A stretch of 61,006 nt of DNA from Ignavibacteriota bacterium (lineage in GTDB: Bacteria > Bacteroidota > Ignavibacteria > UBA10030 > SZUA-254): assembly GCA_025358305.1 (NCBI GenBank), contig JANYJZ010000038.1:1-61006 (forward strand). The letters are read 5' to 3'. The notes under the pieces were generated by a model, which did no database searches, was not told the DNA's origin, and saw only the letters and a list, made by a program, of their open reading frames with translations. The position numbers and the translations under genes were made by a program. Of the stretch, positions 51,506-60,898 are shown in pieces. The stretch's first letter is position 1, and each line of letters opens with the position of its first letter.

Positions 51506-52774
51506 ATGAAATTCTCCAACGTCCTTTCCCTGGTACCCCCGCGGTTCAGAAAGAAGAAAATCGCGCTCCCGATCGCCGGAGTCGTCGTCTTTCTCCTCCT
51601 CCTGGTCATCCTCTCCGCGTCCAACAAGGAGAACGTGGCGACGGCGGACGTCCACCGCGGCGAATTCTTCGTCAGCATCAAAAACAGCGGGGAGATCCGG
51701 GCGGCGAATTCCTTCACTCTCACGACGCCGCGCCTGCGCTACGGTCAGCTCCAGATCATCTACCTCATCCCGGAAGGGACGACGGTGAAAGCGGGGGACG
51801 TCATCGTCCGGTTCGCGACGACAGATGTCGACAAGACGATCGCCGACAAGCAGTCCGAGCTCAGCATCAACCAGTCGGACCTCGACAAGTTCAAGGCGGA
51901 CAGGGACCTGAAGCTCTCCGAGCTCGACGGGAACCTGCGCAACGCGGAGCTCTCCTACGAACAGGCCAAGCTTCAGGTCGAAAAGATGAAGTTTGAGGCC
52001 GAACTCCAGCGCAAGGAGACGGAGATCAACCTCGAGAGGAGCCGCATCGCGTTCGAGCAGGCGAAGAAGACGGTCGAGTCGCAGGGCATCGTCGACAAGT
52101 CCGAGGAACGCAAGCTGACGCTCAAGCTCCAGCAGACGCAGAACGATCTGAAGCGTGCCGAGCAGGACAAAGAACAGTACACGTTGAAGGCGACGCTTGG
52201 AGGCCTCGCCGTCTATGAAACGAACTGGAACACGGGGCGCAAGGTGGCCGTCGGCGATTCGCCGTGGGGCGGGATGTCCCTGGTGAGCCTTCCGGACCTC
52301 TCGAGGATGCAGTCCGTCACCAACGTCAATGAGGTCGAGGTCAGCAAGGTGAAGAAGGACCAGGCGGTGAAGATCAAGCTCGACGCCTTTCCAGACAAGG
52401 AGTTCGAGGGGACCGTCGCTTCGGTGGGGACGATCGGCCAGCAGCGCGACCAATCCACGACGAAGACCTTCGAGGTCATCGTCGACATCAAGGGGACCGA
52501 CCCGGTTCTGAAGCCCGGAATGACGACGAGCAACGAGGTGGTCATGACCTCCATCCCCGGCGTGCTCTTCATCCCCATTGAAGCGGTGTTCGAGAAGGAC
52601 GGTAAGAATATCGTCTATAAGAACTCGCGCGCACAGGAGGTGACGCTCGGGACGAAGAACAGCAATTTCGTCATTGTCACAGCCGGACTCGAGGAGGGGG
52701 ACAAGGTCGCGCTCCGCGATCCGGAGGCGCTCGATGCCCGCACGGGAAAACCGGCCCCGGAGAAGAAGTTGTGA
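51506..52774 (+). CDS. HlyD/MacA-type periplasmic adaptor
   Basis: A 422-residue membrane-fusion protein: a membrane helix (about residues 21-37), lipoyl half (IYLIPEGTTVKAGDVIVRF), and an unusually long coiled coil (about 95-225, Lys/Glu/Gln-rich, no glycine break), then second lipoyl and beta-barrel (VNEVEVSKVKKDQAVKIKLDAF). A C-terminal PGMTTSNEVVM domain follows. Its stop overlaps the permease GTG (GTGA). It is the first gene of an adaptor-permease-TolC operon. Confidence 0.9.
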   Translation: MKFSNVLSLVPPRFRKKKIALPIAGVVVFLLLLVILSASNKENVATADVHRGEFFVSIKNSGEIRAANSFTLTTPRLRYGQLQIIYLIPEGTTVKAGDVIVRFATTDVDKTIADKQSELSINQSDLDKFKADRDLKLSELDGNLRNAELSYEQAKLQVEKMKFEAELQRKETEINLERSRIAFEQAKKTVESQGIVDKSEERKLTLKLQQTQNDLKRAEQDKEQYTLKATLGGLAVYETNWNTGRKVAVGDSPWGGMSLVSLPDLSRMQSVTNVNEVEVSKVKKDQAVKIKLDAFPDKEFEGTVASVGTIGQQRDQSTTKTFEVIVDIKGTDPVLKPGMTTSNEVVMTSIPGVLFIPIEAVFEKDGKNIVYKNSRAQEVTLGTKNSNFVIVTAGLEEGDKVALRDPEALDARTGKPAPEKKL

Positions 52775-54078
52775 ACCTTGACGAAAGCGTCCGTATCGGG
52801 ATGACGGGGATCCTCGTCCACCGGATCCGCTCGGTGCTGACGGCCCTCGGCATCATCTTCGGCGTGGCGGCGGTGATCGCGATGATGTCGATCGGGGAGG
52901 GGGCGCGGCTCGAAGCGCTTGAGCAGATCCGCCTCATGGGTGTGAACAACATCATCATCAGGACGAGAGAGCAGACCGTGCAGACGTTCGAGAACGCGAA
53001 GGCGAACTTTTCGCCCGGCTTAACGGCGCTCGACGCCGACGCGATCACCCAGGTCTGCCCCGGAGTGAAGACGGTCGTGCCGCATTGGGAGAAGACCACG
53101 CCGGCCCAGCATAACGCGGACAAGGTCGAGGTCAAGCTCATCGGCACGACCCCGGAGTTCCTTTCCTGCTACGGCTATCAAATGTCGGCGGGTCGATTCT
53201 TCGACCAATCGCACATGGCGGATCAGGCGAACGTCTGCGTCCTTGGCGGGGACGTGAAGAACAAGCTTTTTCATTTCGAACAGCCGATCGGCCAATCGGT
53301 GAAGATCGACGACCAATGGTTCTCGATTATCGGCGTGATGGCCCGCCAGCTCGCACCGAGCAAGAAGGTCGACAATCTCGAGGTGCGCAACCTCAATGTT
53401 GACGTCTATATCCCTCTTACCACGGCGCAATCGAAGCTCGTTCGGTACAAGAGCCAGTCGAACGGCGCAAACGTGCGGTTCACCGGAGGCGGCATCAGCG
53501 TATCGAACAACAAGAACCCCCGGCCGAAGATGGAGCTCGACCAGATCACGGTGAAGCTCGTGTCCGAGGACCGCATCGACGAGACCACCGACATCATCGA
53601 ACGGATCCTTGCCCGGCGGCATTTCGGGGTAGCCGATTACGACATCATCGTCCCGGAGGCGCTCGTCCAGCAGAGCCAGAAGACCCAGCAGATCTTCAAC
53701 GTCGTCATGGGCGCGATCGCGAGCATCTCGCTCCTTGTCGGCGGCATCGGCATCATGAACATCATGCTCGCCTCCGTCCTTGAGCGGACGAAGGAGATCG
53801 GGATCCGGCGCGCCGTCGGCGCTACCCGCGTCGACGTCCTCACGCAGTTCCTCTTCGAGGCACTGTTCATCAGCGTCGTCGGTGGCATCATCGGCATCAT
53901 CATCGGATGGCTCCTGACGAGCGCGATCACCCTCTATGCGGGCTGGCCGACGGTCGTCTCGCTCCCGGCGGTCATCCTCGCGTTCACGGTCTCCGCGGCG
54001 GTCGGTGTCGGCTTCGGCTATTACCCCGCAAAGAAGGCTGCGGGACAGAATCCCATTGAATCGCTCCACTATGAATAG
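52771..54078 (+). CDS. MacB-like ABC transporter permease
   Basis: A 435-residue MacB/FtsX permease: helix 1 (RIRSVLTALGIIFGVAAVIAM), a periplasmic core (about 50-310), and three C-terminal helices with LERTKEIGIRRAVGATRVDVL before the second and the ending GYYPAKKAAGQNPIESLHYE. No ATPase is fused or present nearby. The GTG start overlaps the adaptor stop. The TolC-like gene begins within its last codons. It probably works with that channel and adaptor as a tripartite exporter. Confidence 0.92.
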   Translation: MNLDESVRIGMTGILVHRIRSVLTALGIIFGVAAVIAMMSIGEGARLEALEQIRLMGVNNIIIRTREQTVQTFENAKANFSPGLTALDADAITQVCPGVKTVVPHWEKTTPAQHNADKVEVKLIGTTPEFLSCYGYQMSAGRFFDQSHMADQANVCVLGGDVKNKLFHFEQPIGQSVKIDDQWFSIIGVMARQLAPSKKVDNLEVRNLNVDVYIPLTTAQSKLVRYKSQSNGANVRFTGGGISVSNNKNPRPKMELDQITVKLVSEDRIDETTDIIERILARRHFGVADYDIIVPEALVQQSQKTQQIFNVVMGAIASISLLVGGIGIMNIMLASVLERTKEIGIRRAVGATRVDVLTQFLFEALFISVVGGIIGIIIGWLLTSAITLYAGWPTVVSLPAVILAFTVSAAVGVGFGYYPAKKAAGQNPIESLHYE

Positions 54079-55570
54079 AACGATGAGAGTCCTACCGCTT
54101 CTCTTTGGCATCCCCCTCCTTCTCAGCACGCAGTCGTTCGGCCAACATGTTTTCCGGTTGTCGCTCGAGGAGAGCATCGCACGGGCCGTGGAAAAAGGGC
54201 TCGTGGCAAGCGACGTCACCGCACGCTACCGCGCCGCGCGGAACCGCGGCGAATCGTCCCGGCGCTCCTTGTGGACCTCGATGTCCCTCTCGCTCTCCGC
54301 CCCGAACTATTCGGAATCGCTGACGCAGCAGTTCAACCCCATCACGGGCAACTTCGAGTACTACCAGCTCCAATCGAAGAACTACCAGAGCTCCCTCGTC
54401 ATCAACCAGCCGGTGACGATCACCGGCGGGACGCTGAGGTTCACCCAGACGCTCTTCGGCCGCGAACAGACCTCGGGTCTCTCCGGGACCAACAGCACGA
54501 TCAAGAACTACTTCGGGGACTTTGCGGTGGAACTTCAGCAGCCGATCCTCACGAGCAACCAGCACCGGCTGAGCGCCAGACGGTCGGATATCGCTCTCGA
54601 ACAGGCGGAGACGGATTTCATCAGCGCACAGCTCGACCTCGTCTACCGGGTGACGGAGGCCTTCTACAACCTCTACCAGCAGTTCCAGCGTCTGGAGATC
54701 GTGAAGGAGCAGGTGCAGCAGAACGAGGAATCCTACAACACGGCGCAGTCCAAGTTCACCGGCGGCCTTATCCCGGAGGTGGACGTCCTTCAGTCCGAGG
54801 TGGACCTTGCGTCGAGCCGGAATGATTCGCTCAATAACGACCGGGAACTCGCGCAATCGAAAAACACGTTCCGGCTCCTCCTGGGCGTACCGCCGGAGGA
54901 CGATATCGAGCCGGTCGCCGAAGTGACGTACGCGCCGATCGCGATCGACCGCGACAAGGCGATCGAGTCGGCCCTGAAGTACCGGTCGGACGCCCTCAGG
55001 GCGGAGCGCGACATTGAATTGCGGGAGATCGACGTCTCGTCGGCGAAGTCGCAGCACGATTTCCGGTTCGATCTCACGGCACGCTACGGGGTCAACAAGA
55101 CAGATACGCTCTTCAAGGACGTCTTCCATGATTTCAACCGTTCGCGCAGCGCCTCACTCACCCTGTCCATCCCCATTTTCGACTGGGGGAGCAACAGCCT
55201 CAACGTCCAGGCGGCGGAGATCGACTACCGGAACACAGCGGTGCAACGCGATTACATCCAGCAGCAGGTGCGGCAGGAGACGATGGACCTGCTCAACCGG
55301 ATCCATGTCGCCCAGTCGAGGATCGAGGTACTTCAAAAGTCGGTGGCGGTCGCGCAGAAGAGCTACGACATCAGCCTGCAGCGGTTTCGGGTGGGGACCA
55401 TCAACCGCAATGACCTCGCCCAGGCGCAACAGCGGCTGACGGCGGCGAAGATCAATTCCCTCGGGGCGCTCATTGATTATCAGCTCGGCGTAGCGGACCT
55501 GAAACGGCAGACCCACTGGGATTTCGAGCGAAATGCGCAGGTGGCGCCGATCATCCGCGCCGATGACTGA
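54071..55570 (+). CDS. TolC-family outer-membrane channel
   Basis: A 499-residue TolC-like protein with a signal peptide (1-25). Two related halves each have long helices; markers are LSLEESIARAVEKGL at the start, SKFTGGLIPEVDVLQSEVDLASS and SLQRFRVGTINRNDLAQAQQRL, where (Y/F)xxGxxxxxDVLxAQ is the family line. The beta-barrel strands are near SSLVINQPVTITGG and SLTLSIPIFDWGS. The ATG at 54071 overlaps the permease stop; ATG 54083 is possible. It completes the efflux operon. Confidence 0.93.
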   Translation: MNRTMRVLPLLFGIPLLLSTQSFGQHVFRLSLEESIARAVEKGLVASDVTARYRAARNRGESSRRSLWTSMSLSLSAPNYSESLTQQFNPITGNFEYYQLQSKNYQSSLVINQPVTITGGTLRFTQTLFGREQTSGLSGTNSTIKNYFGDFAVELQQPILTSNQHRLSARRSDIALEQAETDFISAQLDLVYRVTEAFYNLYQQFQRLEIVKEQVQQNEESYNTAQSKFTGGLIPEVDVLQSEVDLASSRNDSLNNDRELAQSKNTFRLLLGVPPEDDIEPVAEVTYAPIAIDRDKAIESALKYRSDALRAERDIELREIDVSSAKSQHDFRFDLTARYGVNKTDTLFKDVFHDFNRSRSASLTLSIPIFDWGSNSLNVQAAEIDYRNTAVQRDYIQQQVRQETMDLLNRIHVAQSRIEVLQKSVAVAQKSYDISLQRFRVGTINRNDLAQAQQRLTAAKINSLGALIDYQLGVADLKRQTHWDFERNAQVAPIIRADD

Positions 55571-55654
55571 GCCATACATCGTGCCCCCGCCGTTTTCTTT
55601 TTACTCTGTCGCAGTGACCGACAATTTTCCCAGCACATCAATGCACTTGCGCAT

Positions 55655-56353
55655 ATGACGCACACCGAAAAGCACTTAAAGAGCTCGGATCTCATCACCG
55701 ACATTGTCATCGGGATGAGCGACGGGCTGACCGTACCGTTCGCCCTGGCAGCAGGGTTAAGCGGCGCCGTAAGCAACAACAGCATCGTCATCACCGCCGG
55801 GATCGCCGAGATCGTGGCGGGCTGCATCGCCATGGGATTGGGCGGCTATCTCGCGGGCAAGACAGAGCAAGAACATTATCAAAGCGAATTGAAGCGGGAG
55901 TACGACGAAGTTGAAGTCGTTCCCGAAAAAGAGATGCAGGAAGTGAAGGAGGTCTTCGCAGAATACGGCATCAGCGAACAGGGGCAGAATATGCTCGCCG
56001 TCGAACTGGCGAAGGACAAGACCAAGTGGGTGAATTTCATGATGAAGTTCGAACTGGGCCTGGAGGAACCGAACGTCAACCGGGCCCGGAACTCGGCGCT
56101 CACGATCGGCATGGCGTATTTTGTCGGGGGCCTCTTGCCGCTCTCCGCCTATTTCGTGACGAACACGCCACATAACGGACTCATCGTATCGATCATCTTT
56201 ACGACGATCTGTCTCTTCGTGTTCGGGTACTTCAAAAGCAAGGTGACCGGTCAACCCGAACTCCGGGGGGCGCTCAAGGTCACCGCGATCGGCCTCATCG
56301 CGGCCGCAGCGGCGTATTTCGTGGCGGTGAGTTTTGACTCCTCGTTCCATTGA
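55655..56353 (+). CDS. VIT1/CCC1-family metal transporter
   Basis: A 232-residue membrane protein of the VIT1/CCC1 type. The first helices hold DIVIGMSDGLTVPFALAAGLSGA and GIAEIVAGCIAMGLGGYLAGKTEQEHY, where the Glu and Met residues form the metal path. The cytoplasmic loop (about 75-145) is the metal-binding region, acidic and Met/Glu-containing. Helices 3-5 follow. Family members move Fe(II) or Mn(II) out of the cytoplasm. Transcribed after the TolC gene, probably on its own. Confidence 0.93.
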   Translation: MTHTEKHLKSSDLITDIVIGMSDGLTVPFALAAGLSGAVSNNSIVITAGIAEIVAGCIAMGLGGYLAGKTEQEHYQSELKREYDEVEVVPEKEMQEVKEVFAEYGISEQGQNMLAVELAKDKTKWVNFMMKFELGLEEPNVNRARNSALTIGMAYFVGGLLPLSAYFVTNTPHNGLIVSIIFTTICLFVFGYFKSKVTGQPELRGALKVTAIGLIAAAAAYFVAVSFDSSFH

Positions 56354-56543
56354 TCGTGCCACGAACGGCGGTGCGTGCGACGCCGAACCCATCATGCCCG
56401 CCACGTGCGAAGCAACGAGATGGTGAGTGCATGTTGGGTCTTCGAGAAGTAGAAGTATTGAACACCCTGATCTTATCTTCTCGGAGTTCACAGCCGCAGG
56501 TCTGAGCAATTAAACCCTGGCGAAGCATGCGGGTCCAATAGGC

Positions 56544-57027
56544 ATGCATACAATTCTGTTTCGTCCCACCCTTGCAGTTGCATTCCTCGCTCTCCTCTTC
56601 TCAACGCCGGCCCTCTCTCAGGAGTACTCCATCAGTGGAAAGATTCTCGATGAACGCCGAATGGCGCTCCCAGGCGTGAACATTCGCTTGGTCAACTTTG
56701 CAGACACCTCTCTATTGATCCGTACGGATACAGGGCCAGACGGCGGCTTCACGATCTCACGGGTCCGGCCCTCGGCGTACCGGCTCGATTTCACGGCGAT
56801 CGGTCGCCAGCCGATCTCTCTCTCTCCAGGTCGACATCGTTCTCAATATCGGCGAAAACTCACCATGGCTATCGTGCCGGTGCCGTTGGGCTGAGGTCGT
56901 CGTGGAAGGACGTGTCCCCCCTGCGGTACAGAACAAAGACACGACGAAGTTCGAGGCCAAAGCGGTGAAGGCCAACCGGGACGCGACTGCGGAAGACTTG
57001 TTGGCAACACTGCCCGGTATCACCGTC
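56544..57027 (+). pseudogene. Frameshifted TonB-dependent receptor remnant
   Basis: The first frame encodes a signal peptide and a carboxypeptidase-regulatory-like domain (ISGKILDERRMALPGVNIRLV, TGPDGGFTISRVRPSAYRLDF). Around 56810 the reading shifts +1: that frame gives LQVDIVLN and, after about 56898, VVVEGRVPPAVQNKDTTKF and ANRDATAEDLLATLPGITV, the classic start of the plug in outer-membrane receptors. Similarity stops at 57027 and no barrel follows. It is a decayed 5' fragment. The 240 bases after it have no recognised content. Confidence 0.62.
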
Positions 57028-57267
57028 ATACTCGCACGATTAGCGTGGGGGCAGGGCATGGTGCCTTCGGCGATTCTGCAAGCCAGAGGCGCCACGGTCT
57101 GTATCGAATTGCCAGAGATCGGATTGCTGGCATTCCGTACGGAGCCGGTCAATCTCGGCGTGAGCATTGGGTGTAAACACCAATTCCTGGCCGAATTCTC
57201 ATCAAGAAGCGGATGGATTGTATACGGGACCCGAGAAGATCTATCAGAAAATTCCAGCGTGCGAGTG

Positions 57268-57645
57268 CTATTGAACGACAACTGTTCCGGTCATGCCCAT
57301 CGCTCCGTGATACAGACAATGGTAGGTGTATGTTCCAGGGACGTTAAAGGTGATCCCCTTGCTTAGGCTGATTGCGATGATACCCGTATCCCACAAGGAA
57401 CTGTCGCTCGTTGCGGTGTGGGTGGCATAGGCGTCTATATTCTTCCAAGTGACCGTCGTGCCGTGCGCGACAGTGATGCTCTTTGGGGTAAACACCATAT
57501 TCGCCATAAGAACGGTGTTCGGAGAACCGGTGGGAACGGGCGTTGAAGTGGTCCCATAGGAAGTAGATTGATCCTTGCATGATGCGAGCACGAGGATGGT
57601 AGCGACAATCACAGTGCCCTTCACCCAAACCGATGTGAGTTTCAT
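57268..57645 (-). CDS. Plastocyanin-like copper lipoprotein
   Basis: A 125-residue type I copper protein. The signal ends in a lipobox (LASCKDQ, Cys23), followed by a Ser/Thr/Pro linker. The cupredoxin fold has VFTPKSITVAHGTTVTWKN and the ligands in ATHTATS (first His) and YHCLYHGAMGMTG (Cys, His, Met). It would carry electrons in the periplasm. AAAGGAG lies eight bases upstream of the ATG. It is convergent with the receptor remnant. Confidence 0.93.
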   Translation of the reverse strand: MKLTSVWVKGTVIVATILVLASCKDQSTSYGTTSTPVPTGSPNTVLMANMVFTPKSITVAHGTTVTWKNIDAYATHTATSDSSLWDTGIIAISLSKGITFNVPGTYTYHCLYHGAMGMTGTVVVQ

Positions 57646-58026
57646 ATATGTGGCTCCTTTCGAAGTGAAAAGTGATCTGAGGCCAAACGTCTAACATTGT
57701 GACAACCGTGGTCTTCTTAATAGAGCCGCAAATGATATGCCAGAGTGGAATGTGGCTCTTGCGCTGAGAAGGAGGACACCTATCGACGATCATGTGACTG
57801 GGAGTCCACTTCGAAAGCCGATCAATCGAGCCGCCTGCGACAGTAATGTCCCACGCCGACCGTTCGGAATGCAAGAGAAGGACTACCCCGTTTTTAATCG
57901 TGGCCCGTACACTCAGAGCCACCATTGACGCTCTTGAAGGGGGAGGGAATTGGCCGTGATTGATAGTCGGGATTTCTTTTCCTATACTTCTTTGGCGGGT
58001 CAAATACGAGGAGGGAGTCGCAGTCA
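57646..58026. other. Divergent intergenic region, no gene seen
   Basis: The gap between the cupredoxin (minus) and the glycosyltransferase (plus). I see no conserved element. The longer minus-strand frame across it is an extension of the cupredoxin shadow. Confidence 0.45.
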
Positions 58027-59157
58027 ATGCTACGAGATAAGATCAATTGGGCCGAATTCAGACTGTTCGGAGAGATTCTCCTCCTGATCAGGTTGAGACT
58101 GAAGAAACTCTTTGGGAAGGTGTCCACAAAACATCTTGGAGTGCTTGTCATTGACACCTGCATCATCGGCGATTTCGTAGCCACGCTTCCAGCATTACGG
58201 GTCTTTATTGAACATCAGACGCAGGATGTCGATCTCGTCGTCACGCCGCCGCTCAAATCGCTTGCTGAATCGATCAGAGGAATACGAAAGGTCTATACCG
58301 CGCGATCTATCTATAGGAGAAGCAACCAGGGCGGGGAAGAACATGAATCCATGCCTACGCAGTACGACCACGTCATGGTCCTACGTATAAGCCCTGAATC
58401 GTATAGGATCCTGAGCTCCATCAGATATTCGAAACTCACGATCTATGATGTCCCTTTCTTCAAATACATCGGCCATTTAATAACGACCACCGCTCTCAAA
58501 CGTCAGGTGAGGCAATGGAGTGACGTCAATTTCGAGATGATAGGCATGAAGAAGCCGGCCAGGCAGTTAGGGTTTGACGACATCTTCGATCTGAACGAAT
58601 CGGATTACGCACAAATGAAGGACCTATTGCCACTGCCAGGGCACGGGAAGAAGATCATCGTCCACACTGGGTCCGGATGGAGCGTGAAGTTATGGAATAA
58701 TAGTAAATGGGTCGAACTGTTAAGGAAGTTGAATGAACGGGGGGACTTTACGTTTATGGTCGTTGGAGGTACCGAGTTCGAACAGAAGTCGTTCGAGTTT
58801 ATTCAGAGCAAGCTTGACTTCACCATATACTCCCTCATAAACAAGGTTGACCTGAGGACGGTTCTCCTCCTCATGAGGACGAGCGACTATTTTGTAGGAA
58901 TCGATAGCGGTCCGAGAAATCTCGCTCATCTCGCCGATCTCAGGAGTGTGAGTATGTTGGGTCCGTCACCGAATAATTTTATGCCTCTCAAGAGGGAGGA
59001 TGTCGTCATAGATCGATTTACCTGCAGATGCAAAAGTCTATACTATCTACACAAGACGAGCGCAATGGACAAGATTACGGCAGATGAAGTCTGCAATGCA
59101 TTCCTGGGACTCTCGGGGATATCAGCGAGCAAGAGAGCACTCTCGCCGACAATGTAA
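58027..59157 (+). CDS. GT9-family glycosyltransferase
   Basis: A 376-residue enzyme resembling heptosyltransferases. The N-terminal Rossmann half begins LGVLVIDTCIIGDFVATLPALR. The donor half has KKIIVHTGSGWSVKLWNNSKW, FMVVGGTEFEQ and the nucleotide-sugar region YFVGIDSGPRNLAHLADL. In family 9 these add heptose or related sugars to lipopolysaccharide cores. An AGGAGGGAG lies upstream of the ATG. G+C is clearly lower than the main chromosome (24 of 60 in one spot count), so it is probably acquired. The acceptor is unknown. Confidence 0.88.
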   Translation: MLRDKINWAEFRLFGEILLLIRLRLKKLFGKVSTKHLGVLVIDTCIIGDFVATLPALRVFIEHQTQDVDLVVTPPLKSLAESIRGIRKVYTARSIYRRSNQGGEEHESMPTQYDHVMVLRISPESYRILSSIRYSKLTIYDVPFFKYIGHLITTTALKRQVRQWSDVNFEMIGMKKPARQLGFDDIFDLNESDYAQMKDLLPLPGHGKKIIVHTGSGWSVKLWNNSKWVELLRKLNERGDFTFMVVGGTEFEQKSFEFIQSKLDFTIYSLINKVDLRTVLLLMRTSDYFVGIDSGPRNLAHLADLRSVSMLGPSPNNFMPLKREDVVIDRFTCRCKSLYYLHKTSAMDKITADEVCNAFLGLSGISASKRALSPTM

Positions 59158-59333
59158 ATTGATCCCATTGACTTAATCCACTAGAAAACCGGGCCATTTC
59201 GTGTCCTGCGGACGGGTCAGAAGCTTGAGTCTGTTTCGTTTCAGCTGTCGCAGCCTTGATGCGAGAGGCATAGGAGGTAGATCAACAGAGTGAATGTCGT
59301 CCATGATCATGAGAGATGGAAGTCTGTGATCAC

Positions 59334-59450
59334 ATGAGAGCGGTGATATACACAAGATACGGACCCCCGGATGTTCTTCAGTTCTTGGATGTAGCGATAC
59401 GTGCACCCAAGGACGATGAGGTCTTGGTAAGAATTCGCGCGGCATCCGTC
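59334..59450 (+). pseudogene. Oxidoreductase (MDR) N-terminal fragment
   Basis: The plus-strand frame from ATG 59334 reads MRAVIYTRYGPPDVLQ and then DDEVLVRIRAASV, the standard first 40 residues of medium-chain zinc/quinone oxidoreductases. Similarity stops at about 59450, exactly where the integrase fragment on the other strand begins. The rest of the gene is absent, so it is a deletion scar. Confidence 0.7.
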
Positions 59451-59735
59451 AGTGAGGTTGCGGTCCCCGATGATGGCAAGGAATTTGTTCAGCGACTGCC
59501 TGTAAATCGTAATCGTTCCGGCGGAATAGTTTGCGGTGGCGGAAGCGAGGAAGTCTTCGGTGAACTTCGAAAGCAGGAGCTGTCTTCCCGGTTGGGTGAC
59601 GAGTTTGTCCAGCTTGAGTAGTGCGCTGATTGCCAGATGCTTTTCCGTATTCCCCGTAGATTTCCATCGGCGCTTCCCGTCGGCGGTGTACGCTATATAA
59701 AACACACCATTAGAACGTCTGAAAAGACTTGGCAT
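59450..59735 (-). pseudogene. Truncated tyrosine recombinase (integrase)
   Basis: About 95 codons from ATG 59735: MPSLFRRSNGVFYIAYTADG, WKSTGNTEKHLAISALLKL (arm-binding-like domain), then FLASATANYSAGTITIYRQS and LNKFLAIIGDRNLT, the SAM-like core-binding domain of phage integrases. At about 59450 the sequence runs into the oxidoreductase fragment, so the catalytic domain (Arg, His-x-x-Arg, Tyr) is missing. It is non-functional. Confidence 0.75.
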
Positions 59736-60362
59736 GGCAGAACTCCTCCTTCTGTTAGCAGAAGTGTTAGCAGGAGCAATCTGACAACGGGGGGGCTTAC
59801 AGCAAGAGGCTAAAAAGTTCTCGAAAGGAAGGTGAAAAAGAGGATGTCAAAGTGCGCCAGAAGGGAGTCGAACCCCTAACCCTCAGCTCCGTAGGCTGAA
59901 AGCGTCTTCAAAAAAACGCCTCTTTTGCCTACAGAGACCCAACTATTTTAGCAGTGGGGAGCTCGACTGTTAGCACTGCTGTTAGCATCCTTCAATCTTG
60001 CCGCAAACACTCGTTTAAAAAATCCTCCGTCTTGTGGGAGGCGTTGATTAATAGTAATCTATGCAAGTAGAAGATGTAAGTCAATAGCATTCTGCGAATC
60101 GAGCGATCCTTCGTGGTTGCAACTCCTATGCGACATTGAGCCCTCAATCTGCCCAGGATTGATCGGCTGAGTGGCGGATAGACTCTTGTGCCTCACGATC
60201 GGTGTCCGATGCTCGGGAAAGTACTGCCCCGATAATGTGATAGCAATTTATTCTGATGCTTCGCGGCACTCTTTTGATGCTAACCTTCGACACCTATCGT
60301 CAATCATTGTTCGAACGCCCCTTGGAGCCTGTCCAGCATTCTTGCGACAATCACACGGGAAA
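59736..60362. other. Non-coding stretch with tRNA scar
   Basis: About 630 bases with no convincing gene. It carries the tRNA-Arg fragment and, around 59947-60000, repeats of the word TTAGCA (three close copies). The 89-residue plus-strand frame at 60171-60440 has no start signal and no protein-like pattern. Confidence 0.5.
59853..59899 (-). tRNA. 3' half of tRNA-Arg(ACG), likely att scar
   Basis: Read on the minus strand, a five-base anticodon stem TCAGC/GCTGA encloses the loop CTACGGA (anticodon ACG), followed by a five-base variable loop, a T-arm with loop TTCGACT and an acceptor 3' strand CTGGCGC with A. No D-arm or 5' acceptor strand lies upstream, and CCA is not encoded. The 3' half of tRNA genes is the usual integrase attachment core, and a truncated integrase starts 118 bases away. 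It cannot function as a tRNA. Confidence 0.6.
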
Positions 60363-60893
60363 TCAGTTGCGCAGATTGCTCAACGCTTGGCAATAGAGGT
60401 CGATTCCCGCCTCGACTCCCGTTCGGTAGGGGTCGCATAATGGAGCTCCTCTTTTTTTCTCTCCCGCGAGCGGATCTAGTTGCGCATCACTCCTAATTTT
60501 GGCATGGTGGATGAAATAATAATCTTCGAACTTGGTCTTGATAGCTATCAATGCAGCAAAGAGACCGCACACGTACCATTTGCCGTGATGCTTTTTGTTC
60601 AGGATAATCCCTATACTAAAGGGCACTGCACCCCAGAGGAGAGAGCTACAGGTGATAAGAATGAGATCACCTTTGACGTGTGTAAATGCGCGGAACATGA
60701 ATTCGGAAATGTCGTCGCTCATGTTTTCTTTTCCACTATCGTGGTAGATGGCAAAAAATATCGCAAACAATATGAAGGTCATCAATCCGACCACAGCGAG
60801 ATCTTCTTTAGACCTCCGGCTTTTCCAAACGATGATTCCTGCCGCCGAAACGCTAAGGGAGAGATAGGTGAACCGAAACAGATCAGGGCTCAT
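60363..60893 (-). CDS. Hypothetical multi-helix membrane protein
   Basis: A 176-residue protein with about four hydrophobic segments (near residues 8-20, 30-46, 75-100, 113-127) and a polar C-terminal third. No family is recognised. The ATG at 60893 begins six bases after the stop of the P-type ATPase, so it may be co-transcribed with it; there is no clear ribosome site. The last 30 residues look less protein-like. Confidence 0.5.
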   Translation of the reverse strand: MSPDLFRFTYLSLSVSAAGIIVWKSRRSKEDLAVVGLMTFILFAIFFAIYHDSGKENMSDDISEFMFRAFTHVKGDLILITCSSLLWGAVPFSIGIILNKKHHGKWYVCGLFAALIAIKTKFEDYYFIHHAKIRSDAQLDPLAGEKKRGAPLCDPYRTGVEAGIDLYCQALSNLRN

Positions 60894-60898
60894 TTGAT

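Noticed and set aside
57028-57267. Continuation of the TonB receptor or an antisense gene
   Set aside because: No receptor motif is seen in any frame, and the antisense frame has no recognisable pattern.
59173-59445. A 90-residue minus-strand frame next to the integrase relic
   Set aside because: No protein-like pattern; it is opposite the oxidoreductase fragment and begins out of frame with the integrase.
59853-59899. A tmRNA 3' end
   Set aside because: The anticodon stem-loop with ACG is intact and the acceptor strand does not fit tmRNA.
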